A stretch of 63,222 nucleotides of DNA from Mesorhizobium sp. SARCC-RB16n (GTDB lineage: Bacteria; Pseudomonadota; Alphaproteobacteria; Rhizobiales; Rhizobiaceae). Numbering within the stretch: position 1 is the first letter of the stretch; the number at the start of each line of letters is the position of its first letter. The notes below the pieces were generated by a model. That model saw only the letters and a list, made by a program, of their open reading frames with translations, ran no database searches and was not told the DNA's origin. The position numbers and the translations under genes are program-made. Shown one piece after another: positions 10,775 through 19,093 of this stretch. The stretch spans positions 1 to 63,222 of the forward strand of contig NZ_ML703265.1 of assembly GCF_008520305.1 (NCBI RefSeq), read 5' to 3'.

Positions 10775-10792
10775 GATCACGTTCCCGTGATC
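10775..10792. promoter_or_regulatory. Perfect inverted repeat upstream of the first fasciclin gene
   Basis: GATCACG-TTCC-CGTGATC forms 7-bp perfect arms around a 4-nt centre, about 90 bp upstream of the fasciclin gene start at 10883. The overlapping 9-mer CACGTTCCC also occurs in the leader of the second fasciclin gene (minus strand, 22140-22132). It may be an operator or promoter element shared by the two genes, but a chance match cannot be excluded. Confidence 0.35.
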
Positions 10793-10882
10793 GGCGAAAC
10801 TGCAGGCATTCGCGGGGCGTGACTGCTTGTGCGTTTCCAAAGGCTATCAATTCCGATCAGCCCTCACCCGGAGGAAGACCAC

Positions 10883-11443
10883 ATGCGCTTGCCCACATTC
10901 AGGACCATCGCCTTTTCCGCACTTGTCGCTAGTGCGGCAATCGCCGCTCCAGCCTACGCCAAGGACCCCATGGTCGGAGGCGCGGCGATGTATGCGACCA
11001 AGAACATCGTCGAGAACGCCGTCAACTCGAAGGACCACACGACGTTGGTCGCCGCCGTCAAGGCGGCCGGCCTGGTCGACACGCTGCAGGGCGCCGGCCC
11101 GTTCACTGTCTTTGCGCCGACCAACGAAGCTTTCGCGGCACTGCCGAGCGGCACAGTCGACACGCTGCTCAAGCCCGAGAACAAGGACAAGCTCACCAAG
11201 GTGCTGACGGCCCATGTCGTGGCCGGCAAGATTTCAGGCGCCGATATGTTGAAGAAAGCCAAGGCGATGGGCGGCAAATACGAGATGAAGACCGTCTCGG
11301 GCGACACGCTCACCGCCGAAGTCAAGAAGGGCAAGCTCTACATCATGGACGAGTCTGGCGGCGAGGCGAAAGTGACGATCGCCGACGTCAACCAGTCGAA
11401 CGGCGTCATTCACGTCGTCAACAAGGTGCTGTTGCCGAAGTAA
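10883..11443 (+). CDS. Secreted fasciclin (FAS1) domain protein, copy 1
   Basis: The 186-residue protein has a signal peptide (MRLPTFRTIAFSALVASAAI...AYA) and one FAS1 domain carrying the family's GPFTVFAPTNEAFAALP segment and the C-terminal NGVIHVVNKVLLP strand. FAS1 domains mediate adhesion or ligand binding outside the cytoplasm. ATG 10883 has a GGAGG ribosome-binding site and starts the signal peptide. The first half of the mature protein is almost identical to the paralogue at 21537-22094, which lies beside an ECF sigma/anti-sigma pair. A terminator follows at 11550. Confidence 0.92.
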   Translation: MRLPTFRTIAFSALVASAAIAAPAYAKDPMVGGAAMYATKNIVENAVNSKDHTTLVAAVKAAGLVDTLQGAGPFTVFAPTNEAFAALPSGTVDTLLKPENKDKLTKVLTAHVVAGKISGADMLKKAKAMGGKYEMKTVSGDTLTAEVKKGKLYIMDESGGEAKVTIADVNQSNGVIHVVNKVLLPK

Positions 11444-11549
11444 CGGCTTCCGGCGAAAGGGGCGTTGGCAGATCGTTGGGGCTTTCTCGGTCCGCCATCG
11501 CCGCCTCATGACGAGGTGCCATGTTTCTTGGGAGGCCGTATCGGCGAGG

Positions 11550-11590
11550 CCGGGGTCCTGTAGTCCCTCACAGGACCCCGGTTTCTTTTT
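11550..11590 (+). terminator. Rho-independent terminator after fasciclin copy 1
   Basis: An 11-bp perfect stem (CCGGGGTCCTG at 11550-11560 with CAGGACCCCGG at 11571-11581) is followed by TTTCTTTTT. It lies about 105 bp after the fasciclin stop codon. Confidence 0.8.
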
Positions 11591-11606
11591 GCCTACCCGT
11601 GAGGAC

Positions 11607-11639
11607 GGTCGGGCTTCAGCGTTCGAAGCCCGACCTTTT
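11607..11639 (+). terminator. Second hairpin terminator between convergent genes
   Basis: A perfect 11-bp stem (GGTCGGGCTTC at 11607-11617, GAAGCCCGACC at 11625-11635) is followed by TTTT on the plus strand. It lies between the fasciclin gene and the convergent efflux operon, whose last stop codon is at 11648. It lacks a T-run on the minus strand, so it mainly serves the plus strand. Confidence 0.65.
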
Positions 11640-11647
11640 CCGGCACG

Positions 11648-13195
11648 TCACTCCATGACCGCGCTATGGTCGACCTTGGCCGGCGTGCCCGGCTTGCGCA
11701 GCAGGAGCACCAGCGGGATGGCGGCCAGCGACAGGATCATCATCAGCTTGAAGTCATTCATGTAGCTGATGATCGTCGCCTGCAGCGTCACCACGCCGTC
11801 CAGCGCGGCGCGGCCGGCGGCGGTATAGGGGTTCATCGCATGGAAGATCGCCGGATCGCTGAACGCCTGGTTGAAGGGCGTAACATAGGTGGCGATGTTG
11901 GCGTGGTTGATCTGCACATTCTGCGTCAGAAGCGCGGTGACCACCGATATGCCGACGCTGGAGCCGATGTTGCGCGACAGATTGTAGAGGCCGGTGCCTT
12001 CGGCCCGTCGCTCGGGCGCCAGCGTGGCGAAGGTGATGGTGGTCAGCGGAACGAACAGGAAGCCGAGCCCCGCACCCTGGATGAAGCCGGTGGAGATGAT
12101 GGTCCATTGCGAAACGTCGGGCGTCCAGCCGGTCATGTCGTACATCGCCCAGGCGGTGATCAGCAGGCCGATCAGCAGCAGCCATCGTGTATCCACCTTG
12201 CCGATCAGCCTGCCAACCAGGAACATGCAGGCCATCGTGCCGAGGCCGCGCGGCCCCATGACGATGCCGGCCGTCACCACGGGATAGCCCATCAGCGTCT
12301 GCAGATAGGGCGTCATCAGCGCCAGCGAGGCGAGGTATGTGATGCCGATGATGAAGATGAAGATCATGCCGACGGCGAAATTCCGGTCCAGGAAAAGCCG
12401 CGGATTGACGAAGGTGTTGCGGGCAGTGAAGGTGTGGACAAGGAAGATGTAGAAGGCCGACGCGCAGATCACCGCCTCGACGATGATCTCGGATGACGAG
12501 AACCAGTTGAGCTGCTCGCCGCGATCGAGAAACATCTGCAGGGCGGCGATCGTTATGCTGAGCATGCCGAAACCCAGCCAGTCCAGCCTTGCCTTGAAGT
12601 CCAGCTTGGTTTCCAGGACGTACAGCGACACGCCGGCGAAGGCCAGCGCGCCGATCGGCACGTTGATGTAGAACACCCAGCGCCAGCTGACATTTTCGGT
12701 CAGCCAGCCGCCGATGACCGGTCCCAGCACCGGCCCGACCATCACCGAAATGCCGAACAGCGCCATAGCGGAGCCGCGCTCTTCCACACTGTAGATATCG
12801 AGCAGGATGCTCTGCGACAGCGGCACCAGGGCCGCGCCGAACAGGCCCTGCAGCAGGCGGAAGCCGACGATCTGCGGCAGCGACTGGGCGAAGCCGCACA
12901 GCACCGAGGCGACGACGAAGCCGGTGATCGAGGTCAGGAGGATGCGCTTGCGGCCGAAGCGGTTGGCAAGGTAGCCCGAAGGCGGCGTCATCACCGCCGC
13001 CGCCACGATGTAGGAGGTCAGCACCCAGTTGATCTGGTCGGCGCTGGCCGAGACGCTGCCCTGGATATAGGGCAGCGCGACATTGGCGATGGTCGTGTCC
13101 AGCGCCTGCATGATGACGGCCAGGATCACGCAGGCGGTGATGGCGCCGCGATTGGCGACCACCGGCGTGGCACCTGTCGCGGACGCGCTGGTCAT
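11648..13195 (-). CDS. EmrB-type multidrug efflux MFS transporter (DHA2 family), system 1
   Basis: The 515-residue inner-membrane protein has about 14 transmembrane helices and the DHA2 pattern, including TTIANVALPYIQGSVSAS in helix 1, the motif A region GYLANRFGRKRI and motif C near GPVLGPVIGGWLTE. EmrB proteins use the proton gradient to export hydrophobic toxins through an EmrA adaptor and an outer-membrane channel. Its ATG overlaps the stop codon of the upstream emrA-like gene by 4 bp (ATGA), so the two are translationally coupled. No TolC-type gene is present in the window. Confidence 0.92.
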   Translation of the reverse strand: MTSASATGATPVVANRGAITACVILAVIMQALDTTIANVALPYIQGSVSASADQINWVLTSYIVAAAVMTPPSGYLANRFGRKRILLTSITGFVVASVLCGFAQSLPQIVGFRLLQGLFGAALVPLSQSILLDIYSVEERGSAMALFGISVMVGPVLGPVIGGWLTENVSWRWVFYINVPIGALAFAGVSLYVLETKLDFKARLDWLGFGMLSITIAALQMFLDRGEQLNWFSSSEIIVEAVICASAFYIFLVHTFTARNTFVNPRLFLDRNFAVGMIFIFIIGITYLASLALMTPYLQTLMGYPVVTAGIVMGPRGLGTMACMFLVGRLIGKVDTRWLLLIGLLITAWAMYDMTGWTPDVSQWTIISTGFIQGAGLGFLFVPLTTITFATLAPERRAEGTGLYNLSRNIGSSVGISVVTALLTQNVQINHANIATYVTPFNQAFSDPAIFHAMNPYTAAGRAALDGVVTLQATIISYMNDFKLMMILSLAAIPLVLLLRKPGTPAKVDHSAVME

Positions 13196-14484
13196 GACTT
13201 TTGCCCGAACAGGCCGATGAGATTGGTGACGAAGTCCGGCAGGCCGCGTGCATGGCCGGTGTCGACGTCGACGACCACGCTCATGCCGCCGCGCAGCGGC
13301 GGTTTGCCCTCGAGATCATCAATCGTCACGCGCATCGGGATGCGCTGCACGACCTTGACCCAGTTGCCGGTGGTGTTCTGCGCCGGCAGCAGCGAGAAGC
13401 TCGACGACGAGGCGGGGCTGATCGAGGCGACGGTACCGTGCCAGACGGCACCCGGATAGGTGTCGACGCTGATCGTCGCCGTCTGTCCCGGCCTGACATA
13501 GGTCAGCTCGGTTTCCTTCGGGTCCGCCGCGATCCACAGATCCGTCGACGAGACCAGGCTGAACGCCGGCTGCGAAGCCGGCAGGTACTTGCCGACCTGT
13601 AGCGCGTCGACATTGGTGACGATGCCGTCGAACGGCGCCTTGACCACGGAATCAGCGAGGTTGCGCTGCGCATCGTCGACGCCCGACTGGGCCTGCAGGT
13701 AGAAGGGGTTCTTCTCCACCGGCTGGTTGGCGTCGCCGCCGAGTTGGGCGAGCGTGGCCTGCGCCTGCGCCTTGGCGACGGACACTTTCTGGCGCGCGGC
13801 GACGAGGTCGTGCTGGGCGCTGTCGAAAGACGCCTTCGAGGCGGTGGATGTCTTGAGCAGATCCTGCTGCCGCTGGAAGGCGGCCTCGTAATAAGGGATG
13901 TCGGCCTGGGCCTGTTCGATCTGCACCAGCGACTGCTGGTAGCTCGCCTCCAGGGTCAGCACCTGGTTGCGTACCGTGCCGAGCTGGGCCTGGGCGGCGG
14001 CGAGAGCGGTCTCGAAGGAGGCCGGCCGCAGGCGAAACAGCACGTCGCCCTTCTTCACGGCCTGGTTCTCATGCACGTCGATCTCCTGCACCGTGCCGGA
14101 GACGTCGGTGGAGACGCCGAGCGACTGGGCCTGGATGTAGGCATTGTCGGTCGTCATCAGCTGGCCGCCGGTGACATAATAGTAACCGCCGACGACGAGC
14201 GCGACGGGAAGCAGGGCAAAAAGGACGGGCCGCGTCAGGCTGCGCTTCGGTTTGGCCGGAACAGGAGGGGCAACGGCGGCAGGGGCCTGCTGTGGCTGCG
14301 GCTCCTTGGCCGGAGCCTCGAGTGCCGCCGGCTCCAGGGCGACCGGCGCTTCCAGCTCGTCATTGTCGATGACGACGCTGGTCCGCCTCTGCTCCCGCTC
14401 ATTGTCGAGCTGGATAATCTGGTCGGTCCGACCGGCCGGTGTCTCGTCTCCGGCAGGCTTCTTTGGGGATATTGATTCAGCCAT
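13192..14484 (-). CDS. EmrA/HlyD family efflux adaptor, system 1
   Basis: The 430-residue periplasmic adaptor subunit is anchored by one N-terminal transmembrane segment (about residues 84-103, PVLFALLPVALVVGGYYYV). It has the biotinyl-lipoyl-like strand TDNAYIQAQSLGVSTDVSGTV, a long coiled-coil hairpin rich in Gln and Ala, and a beta-barrel region with the typical GQTATISVDTYPG. The cytoplasmic N-terminus is unusually long (about 80 residues) and rich in Pro, Ala and Gln. It overlaps marR upstream by 8 bp and emrB downstream by 4 bp, forming a marR-emrA-emrB operon. Confidence 0.92.
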   Translation of the reverse strand: MAESISPKKPAGDETPAGRTDQIIQLDNEREQRRTSVVIDNDELEAPVALEPAALEAPAKEPQPQQAPAAVAPPVPAKPKRSLTRPVLFALLPVALVVGGYYYVTGGQLMTTDNAYIQAQSLGVSTDVSGTVQEIDVHENQAVKKGDVLFRLRPASFETALAAAQAQLGTVRNQVLTLEASYQQSLVQIEQAQADIPYYEAAFQRQQDLLKTSTASKASFDSAQHDLVAARQKVSVAKAQAQATLAQLGGDANQPVEKNPFYLQAQSGVDDAQRNLADSVVKAPFDGIVTNVDALQVGKYLPASQPAFSLVSSTDLWIAADPKETELTYVRPGQTATISVDTYPGAVWHGTVASISPASSSSFSLLPAQNTTGNWVKVVQRIPMRVTIDDLEGKPPLRGGMSVVVDVDTGHARGLPDFVTNLIGLFGQKS

Positions 14485-14941
14485 GTACTTTCTCCCGGTC
14501 GACGGCTGGCCGGGTGCAAGCCGCGAGCAGATTGGATTTGATCAAGCTTAAGGTTTGCAGCAGATGCTGCTGTGTCTCAGACGAAAGGCCGGCGAAGGCC
14601 TCGTCTCGTGTTTTCTGGCCGTTGCCGCGCATGATCTCGAGCAGCGGATGGGCTTGGGGTGTCAGGTAAAGCAGCCAGGCCCTGCGGTCGGCGGGATCGG
14701 GCCGGCGCTCGACGAAGCCGCGCGCCTCCATCTTGTCGAGCAGCCGGGCGAGCGTGATCGGCACGATCTCGATGAGGTCGGCGAGCTTGTTCTGATGGAT
14801 GCCTTCATGCAACGAAAGGTACGCCAGCACCTGCCACTGGGCTCGGGTCAGCCCCGATGCGCGCGACCGCTGCTCGAACCGCTTGCGAAGCAGGCGCGCG
14901 ACGTCGTGCAGCACGAAGCTGATATTGGGGGATGAGGGCAT
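14477..14941 (-). CDS. MarR family transcriptional regulator of emrAB system 1
   Basis: The 154-residue protein has the MarR winged helix-turn-helix (LAYLSLHEGIHQNKLADLIE, LARLLDKMEARGFVERRPDPADRRAW). It is the first gene of the marR-emrA-emrB operon, as EmrR/MprA is in E. coli, and is expected to repress the operon until a phenolic or hydrophobic ligand binds. No ribosome-binding site precedes the ATG at 14941 (the upstream sequence is C/T-rich), so initiation may be leaderless. A candidate operator lies at 14978-14998. Confidence 0.9.
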   Translation of the reverse strand: MPSSPNISFVLHDVARLLRKRFEQRSRASGLTRAQWQVLAYLSLHEGIHQNKLADLIEIVPITLARLLDKMEARGFVERRPDPADRRAWLLYLTPQAHPLLEIMRGNGQKTRDEAFAGLSSETQQHLLQTLSLIKSNLLAACTRPAVDREKVHG

Positions 14942-14977
14942 GGGAGGAGATCGGGGTCGACTGATAACTTTTCGTGA

Positions 14978-14998
14978 GCATGCTTATTATCATCATGC
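14978..14998. promoter_or_regulatory. Candidate MarR operator upstream of marR-emrAB
   Basis: GCATG (14978-14982) and CATGC (14994-14998) form an inverted repeat around an AT-rich 11-nt centre, between marR (start 14941) and the divergent small gene at 15117. Size, AT content and position fit a MarR-family operator, but the arms are short. Confidence 0.4.
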
Positions 14999-15116
14999 AC
15001 ATAATCCTGCTGGACGCCTCGCGCAAGACCGATTAAGCCCCGGGGACGAAAAAACGCATGGGCCACCGCGCGGAAAACGCGCCAGGCGGCGAGATTGTCC
15101 GGCAAGGATTTTGGCG

Positions 15117-15431
15117 ATGGATTGGATCAGGATCGCGGCCGTCACGGCTCTCATTGGGTGCCCCGCTGCCGCGGCTGCGAAGGATGCGGTCAGCTGTGGC
15201 GGTGCCGCCATGCTGGGCGGCGCGCAGCTCAACTGCAGCCATGTCGAACCCAAGGCACCGCCGCAATTCTGCACGTTTAGCTGGGATCTCCACACGGTGG
15301 CGGGAGATCAGAAGGTCGTCGAAGGCACCTTCATGCTGCCGCCCGGAGCGTCGAACGTACAGGTCTACCAGGGCAGTGGTTTCGACAGCGCGCTGTCCAA
15401 CCCGATCGTGATCTGCCGCGGCAACAAATGA
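15117..15431 (+). CDS. Small exported four-cysteine protein of unknown function
   Basis: The 104-residue protein begins with a short hydrophobic signal sequence. LIGC at residues 12-15 could be a lipobox, giving a lipoprotein; otherwise cleavage after the alanine run near residue 21 is likely. The mature part has four cysteines (in VSCGG, LNCSH, QFCTF and VICRG), consistent with two disulfide bonds, and no domain I recognise. ATG 15117 follows AAGGA. It is divergent from marR-emrAB and shares its regulatory region, but a functional link is unproven. Confidence 0.75.
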   Translation: MDWIRIAAVTALIGCPAAAAAKDAVSCGGAAMLGGAQLNCSHVEPKAPPQFCTFSWDLHTVAGDQKVVEGTFMLPPGASNVQVYQGSGFDSALSNPIVICRGNK

Positions 15432-15553
15432 GCGTGGCGAGCAAGGAAGGCTCGCTCGTCAGCAGATTGATGCTATAGGGCGGATCACGTTATTTTGACC
15501 AGGCACGCGGATTCCGGATCTGCGTGGCTTTCACTTCCCGGACGGACTTCGAC

Positions 15554-16192
15554 ATGGACGGACCCAACCCCGGCATCAAGCACCCGATCCCGATGCACGC
15601 GCGCGTCAGCTTCCTAAAGCCTCTGGTGACAGTGCCGAACATCGAGATCGGCGACTTCACCTATTATGACGACCCGGACGGGCCGGACAAATTCGCCGAA
15701 AAATGCGTGCTGCATCACTATCCCTTCATCGGCGACAAGCTCATCATCGGCAAGTTCTGCGCCATCGCCGAAGGCGCGCGTTTTATCATGAACGGCGCCA
15801 ACCACGCCATGTCCGGCTTCTCGACCTATCCGTTCAACATCTTCGGTCATGGTTGGGAAAAGGGCTTTGATGCGGCGACCTGGTCGAAGGAAGTGCGCGG
15901 CGATACCGTGGTTGGCAACGATGTCTGGATCGGCATGGAGGCGGTGATCCTGCCCGGCGTGGAAATAGGCGATGGCGCCATCATCGCCGCCAAATCGGTG
16001 GTGACGCACGACGTGCCGCCCTATGCGATCGTTGCCGGCAACGCGGCCAAAATGGTCAAGATGCGTTTCGACGACAGGACGATCCGGCGGCTGCTGGCGG
16101 TGGCATGGTGGGACTGGCCGGTGGACAAGATCGGTCGCAATCTCGATGCCATCAGGGGCGCCGATATCTCTCTTCTGGAGGCAGCAGTTTGA
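15554..16192 (+). CDS. CatB/Vat-type hexapeptide-repeat acetyltransferase
   Basis: The 212-residue protein is a left-handed beta-helix acetyltransferase of the xenobiotic (chloramphenicol/streptogramin) group. The signature [15 protein letters not shown] (with the catalytic His), [27 protein letters not shown] and the C-terminal [18 protein letters not shown] are typical. Such enzymes transfer acetyl from acetyl-CoA to hydroxyl groups; chromosomal members often have no known natural substrate. The ATG at 15554 is chosen; a GTG at 15524 is possible, and neither has a strong ribosome-binding site. Its stop codon overlaps the TTG start of engB, so the genes are translationally coupled. Confidence 0.88.
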   Translation: MDGPNPGIKHPIPMHARVSFLKPLVTVPNIEIGDFTYYDDPDGPDKFAEKCVLHHYPFIGDKLIIGKFCAIAEGARFIMNGANHAMSGFSTYPFNIFGHGWEKGFDAATWSKEVRGDTVVGNDVWIGMEAVILPGVEIGDGAIIAAKSVVTHDVPPYAIVAGNAAKMVKMRFDDRTIRRLLAVAWWDWPVDKIGRNLDAIRGADISLLEAAV

Positions 16193-16848
16193 ACGTTCCC
16201 AGCAGCACCGCAATCGGCACCGACCTGTTCACGCGCGGATGGATTTTCATCCGCGGCGTGCCGGCCATGAAGTTCCTGCCGCCGGAAGGGCCGCCGGAGA
16301 TTGCCTTTGCCGGCCGCTCCAATGTCGGCAAGTCGTCGCTGATCAACGCCCTGGTCAACCAGAAGGGGCTGGCGCGTACCTCCAACACGCCGGGGCGCAC
16401 GCAGGAGCTCAACTATTTCGTGCCGGACGGGTTTTCGGGCGAAGGCGCCGACCTGCCGCCAATGGCGCTGGTCGACATGCCGGGCTACGGCTACGCCACC
16501 GCGCCCAAGGAGAAGGTCGACGAGTGGACCAAGCTGGTCTTCGACTATCTCAAGGGCCGTGTCACGCTGAAGCGGGTCTATGTGCTGATCGATGCCCGCC
16601 ACGGCATCAAGGCCAAGGACGACGAGGTGCTGTCGCTGCTCGACAAGGCGGCGGTGTCCTACCAGATCGTGCTGACCAAGACCGACAAGATCAAGGCCGC
16701 CGCCGTGCCGCGGCTGATCGAGGAGACCTTGGTCAAGATCAAGAAGCGGCCTGCGGCGTTTCCGTTCGTGCTGGCGACATCATCGGAAAAGGGCGAAGGC
16801 CTCGAGGAATTGCAGGCCGCGATCGTGCTTGCCGCCAATGGCGGCTAA
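16189..16848 (+). CDS. engB: Ribosome biogenesis GTP-binding protein EngB/YsxC/YihA
   Basis: The 219-residue GTPase is needed for large ribosomal subunit assembly. The G motifs are present: G1 [10 protein letters not shown]2 region [10 protein letters not shown]3 DMPGYGYA, G4 TKTD and G5 [12 protein letters not shown] at 16189 is the chosen start: GGAGG lies 7 nt upstream, the length fits the family, and it overlaps the upstream TGA stop. The gene belongs to the yidC-engB-argB backbone of rhizobia, here split by accessory genes on both sides. Confidence 0.95.
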   Translation: MNVPSSTAIGTDLFTRGWIFIRGVPAMKFLPPEGPPEIAFAGRSNVGKSSLINALVNQKGLARTSNTPGRTQELNYFVPDGFSGEGADLPPMALVDMPGYGYATAPKEKVDEWTKLVFDYLKGRVTLKRVYVLIDARHGIKAKDDEVLSLLDKAAVSYQIVLTKTDKIKAAAVPRLIEETLVKIKKRPAAFPFVLATSSEKGEGLEELQAAIVLAANGG

Positions 16849-16921
16849 AGCCTGGGGCGGCTAAAAACCCGGGATAGGTTCGTCCATCGGGACAGGCAGC
16901 CTTCTAACTCTCTGTTTTCAC

Positions 16922-16964
16922 GCAATTCGCACGGAAAACCGCTACGCACTTTTCCTGGAATTGC
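16922..16964. repeat. Dispersed intergenic repeat, type A, copy 2
   Basis: A 43-bp copy running from GCAATTCG to GGAATTGC, with the inner sequence CACGGAAAACCGCTACGCAC. It lies between engB and tetR and ends 2 bp before the tetR stop codon. Confidence 0.75.
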
Positions 16965-16965
16965 T

Positions 16966-17700
16966 TTAGGGCTTTGCCTCCAGGGCGATCATCTGGTGGC
17001 TTTCCTCCTCGACGAGCCTCTCGGTGCCGTAGGCTTTCAGGAACATGTCGACGCCCGACCTGACAATGTGGTCGATCTCGTCCTGGGTCGGGGCCTTGGT
17101 ACGGTAGGCAAAGATGCACTGCCGAAAAAGACCGGCCAGGCACAGTTCGGTGAACTGGTACGCGGCGAGGTCGACATCGTCGATCTTGAGCAGGCCGCGC
17201 TCGATGCCGGCGTTGAGGAACGTCGCGACCTTGTCATGGCCGCGTTTGGGCCCGCGTTCGTAGAAGCGGGCGCCCATGTCCGGTATCCTGTCGGAAGCGC
17301 CGATCACCGTGCGCTGCGCCTGGATTACCCTGGCCGAGGTGATCTTCATGGACAGCACCTTGCCGAACTTGACCAGCGTCTGGCGCAGGTCGTCGGCGCG
17401 GTCGAGCATGTCATACATGTTCTTGAAGATGGTGCCGCGCTCTTCCTCGATCAGCGCTTCGAACAGCTCTTCCTTATTGGCGAAGTAGACATAGATGGTC
17501 CCCTTGGAGACACCGGCCTCGCGCGTGATGTCGTTCATCGAAGCGGCCTCGAAGCCCTTTTCGATGAAGACACGGCGGGCGCCGTCGATGATCTGGCTGC
17601 GCTTGACCGGATCCTGTCCGGCCGCCGGGCGGCCGCGGCGCAGACCATCCAGTAGGTCTTCGCACGGGTCGGTTTCGGTGTTGCGCACGGGCTCAACCAT
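16966..17700 (-). CDS. TetR/AcrR family repressor of emrAB system 2
   Basis: The 244-residue protein has an N-terminal TetR helix-turn-helix (IIDGARRVFIEKGFEAASMN through VSKGTIYVYFANKEELFEAL, about residues 40-85) and a C-terminal ligand-binding domain. ATG 17700 has GAGGTG about 8 nt upstream and is preferred to the GTG at 17709. It is divergent from the emrAB pair at 17829-20689, and the 128-bp gap holds two palindromes with the same TCGAACC half-site, so autoregulation and repression of the efflux pair are likely. Confidence 0.92.
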   Translation of the reverse strand: MVEPVRNTETDPCEDLLDGLRRGRPAAGQDPVKRSQIIDGARRVFIEKGFEAASMNDITREAGVSKGTIYVYFANKEELFEALIEEERGTIFKNMYDMLDRADDLRQTLVKFGKVLSMKITSARVIQAQRTVIGASDRIPDMGARFYERGPKRGHDKVATFLNAGIERGLLKIDDVDLAAYQFTELCLAGLFRQCIFAYRTKAPTQDEIDHIVRSGVDMFLKAYGTERLVEEESHQMIALEAKP

Positions 17701-17723
17701 AAAAGTCACACCTCGAAAATAAT

Positions 17724-17741
17724 TCGAACCAACCGGTTCGA
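17724..17741. promoter_or_regulatory. TetR operator candidate 1
   Basis: TCGAACC-AACC-GGTTCGA is a perfect 18-bp palindrome with a 4-nt centre, 24 bp upstream of the tetR start. The same half-site occurs in a second palindrome 64 bp away. Paired palindromes in a tetR-efflux intergenic region are the standard operator arrangement. Confidence 0.75.
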
Positions 17742-17787
17742 TTGCCCCTTGATATGGTCCTCTTTACACGCTATGTCAACGCCCAGA

Positions 17788-17805
17788 TCGAACCGAACGG
17801 TTCAG
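17788..17805. promoter_or_regulatory. TetR operator candidate 2
   Basis: TCGAACC-GAAC-GGTTCAG repeats the first operator with two mismatches at the right end. It lies 24 bp upstream of the emrA-like start at 17829, where a bound repressor would block transcription of the efflux genes. Confidence 0.7.
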
Positions 17806-17828
17806 TATTATAACATTAGAGAGATGTC

Positions 17829-19019
17829 ATGTCCTCGAACACTCCCGCCACCGCCGAAGTCCGTCCTTTCCCCAACGCCAAGGTTGCCCCGGCGACGGAA
17901 GCCCCCGACGTGCATGTCCAGCCGGTCGTCGCACCGCCGCCGGAGGCTGATGCTCCGGCCAAGAAGAAGCGTTCGGTGCGCTCGTTCCTGTTGCCGATCA
18001 TCGGCCTTGCCCTTTTGAGCGGCGGCGCCTGGTACGGCTATGACTACTGGACTACGGGCCGCTTCATGATCTCGACGGATGACGCCTATGTCCAGGCCGA
18101 CATGGCGTTCGTCTCGCCGAAAATTTCCGGCTATGTCGATCAGGTCCTGGTCAGCGAGAACCAGCAGGTCAAGGCCGGCGATCCGCTGCTGACGATCGAT
18201 GCCGGCGACTACAAGATCGCCGTTGGCCAGGCCGAGGCGCAGATCGCAACGCTGGCCAAGACGCTCGACCGCATCGACGCGCAGACCAAGGCCGCGCAGG
18301 CCTCCCTGCAGCAGGCACAGGCGCAGAAGGTCGCCGACCAGGCGGCCGCCGACAATGCCGGCCGCGCCCAGCAGCGCGCCGCGCAACTGGTCAAGACTCA
18401 TGTCGGCACGCAGGCCCAGCTGGACGACGCCCAGACCGCGCTCGACCAGGCCAAGGCCGCGCTCGTCGGCGCCGACGCGCAGATCGCCGCCGCGCAGGCC
18501 AATATCGGCGTGCTCGAGGCGCAGCGCGCCGAATCCGCCAGCACGCTGGCGTCGCTGCAACTCGGCCGCGACAAGGCCGCACGCGACCTCTCCTTCACCG
18601 TGCTTAAGGCGCCGTATGACGGCGTCGTCGGCAACCGCTCCGTTGAGCAGGGCGATCTGGTCAGCCCCGGCCAGAAGCTCGCCGTGGTCGTGCCGATGGA
18701 CAAGCTCTACGTCGTCGCCAATTTCAAGGAGACGCAGCTTGCGCGGCTCGTGCCCGGCGAAAAGGTCAACATCTCGGTCGACGCCATCGACGGCCACCCC
18801 ATCCAGGGAACCGTCTCCTCGCTGGCGCCGGCGTCAGGCGCGGTGTTCTCGCTGCTGCCGCCGGAAAACGCCACCGGCAACTTCACCAAGGTGGTGCAGC
18901 GCGTGCCGGTCCGCATCGACGTGCCGGCCGATGCGCTGAAAACCGGCAAGCTGCGCGCCGGCTTGAGCGTCGTCGTCGCCGTCGACAGCCGCACCGCGCC
19001 TGCCGCGACCAGTAACTAA
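17829..19019 (+). CDS. EmrA/HlyD family efflux adaptor, system 2
   Basis: The 396-residue membrane-fusion protein has one transmembrane anchor at about residues 51-70 (FLLPIIGLALLSGGAWYGY), the lipoyl-like strand STDDAYVQADMAFVSPKISG, a long Ala/Gln-rich coiled-coil hairpin and the beta-barrel segment PGEKVNISVDAIDG. It bridges the inner-membrane EmrB pump to an outer-membrane channel. It is first in an emrA-emrB pair controlled by the divergent TetR gene, with an operator candidate just upstream. Same architecture as system 1 but clearly divergent in sequence, so not a recent duplicate. Confidence 0.93.
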   Translation: MSSNTPATAEVRPFPNAKVAPATEAPDVHVQPVVAPPPEADAPAKKKRSVRSFLLPIIGLALLSGGAWYGYDYWTTGRFMISTDDAYVQADMAFVSPKISGYVDQVLVSENQQVKAGDPLLTIDAGDYKIAVGQAEAQIATLAKTLDRIDAQTKAAQASLQQAQAQKVADQAAADNAGRAQQRAAQLVKTHVGTQAQLDDAQTALDQAKAALVGADAQIAAAQANIGVLEAQRAESASTLASLQLGRDKAARDLSFTVLKAPYDGVVGNRSVEQGDLVSPGQKLAVVVPMDKLYVVANFKETQLARLVPGEKVNISVDAIDGHPIQGTVSSLAPASGAVFSLLPPENATGNFTKVVQRVPVRIDVPADALKTGKLRAGLSVVVAVDSRTAPAATSN

Positions 19020-19093
19020 TCGCTTTTCGGAGGGCGGCTTGGTGGCTGACTGAAGCACCTAGCCGCCCGGCCTGCCTCAAGGAGGCTCAGGAC

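Noticed and set aside
11754-13253. A 499-codon open frame in another frame of the emrB gene (system 1)
   Set aside because: It is a frame shadow of the DHA2 transporter gene. The His/Arg-rich translation has no membrane character and no family match.
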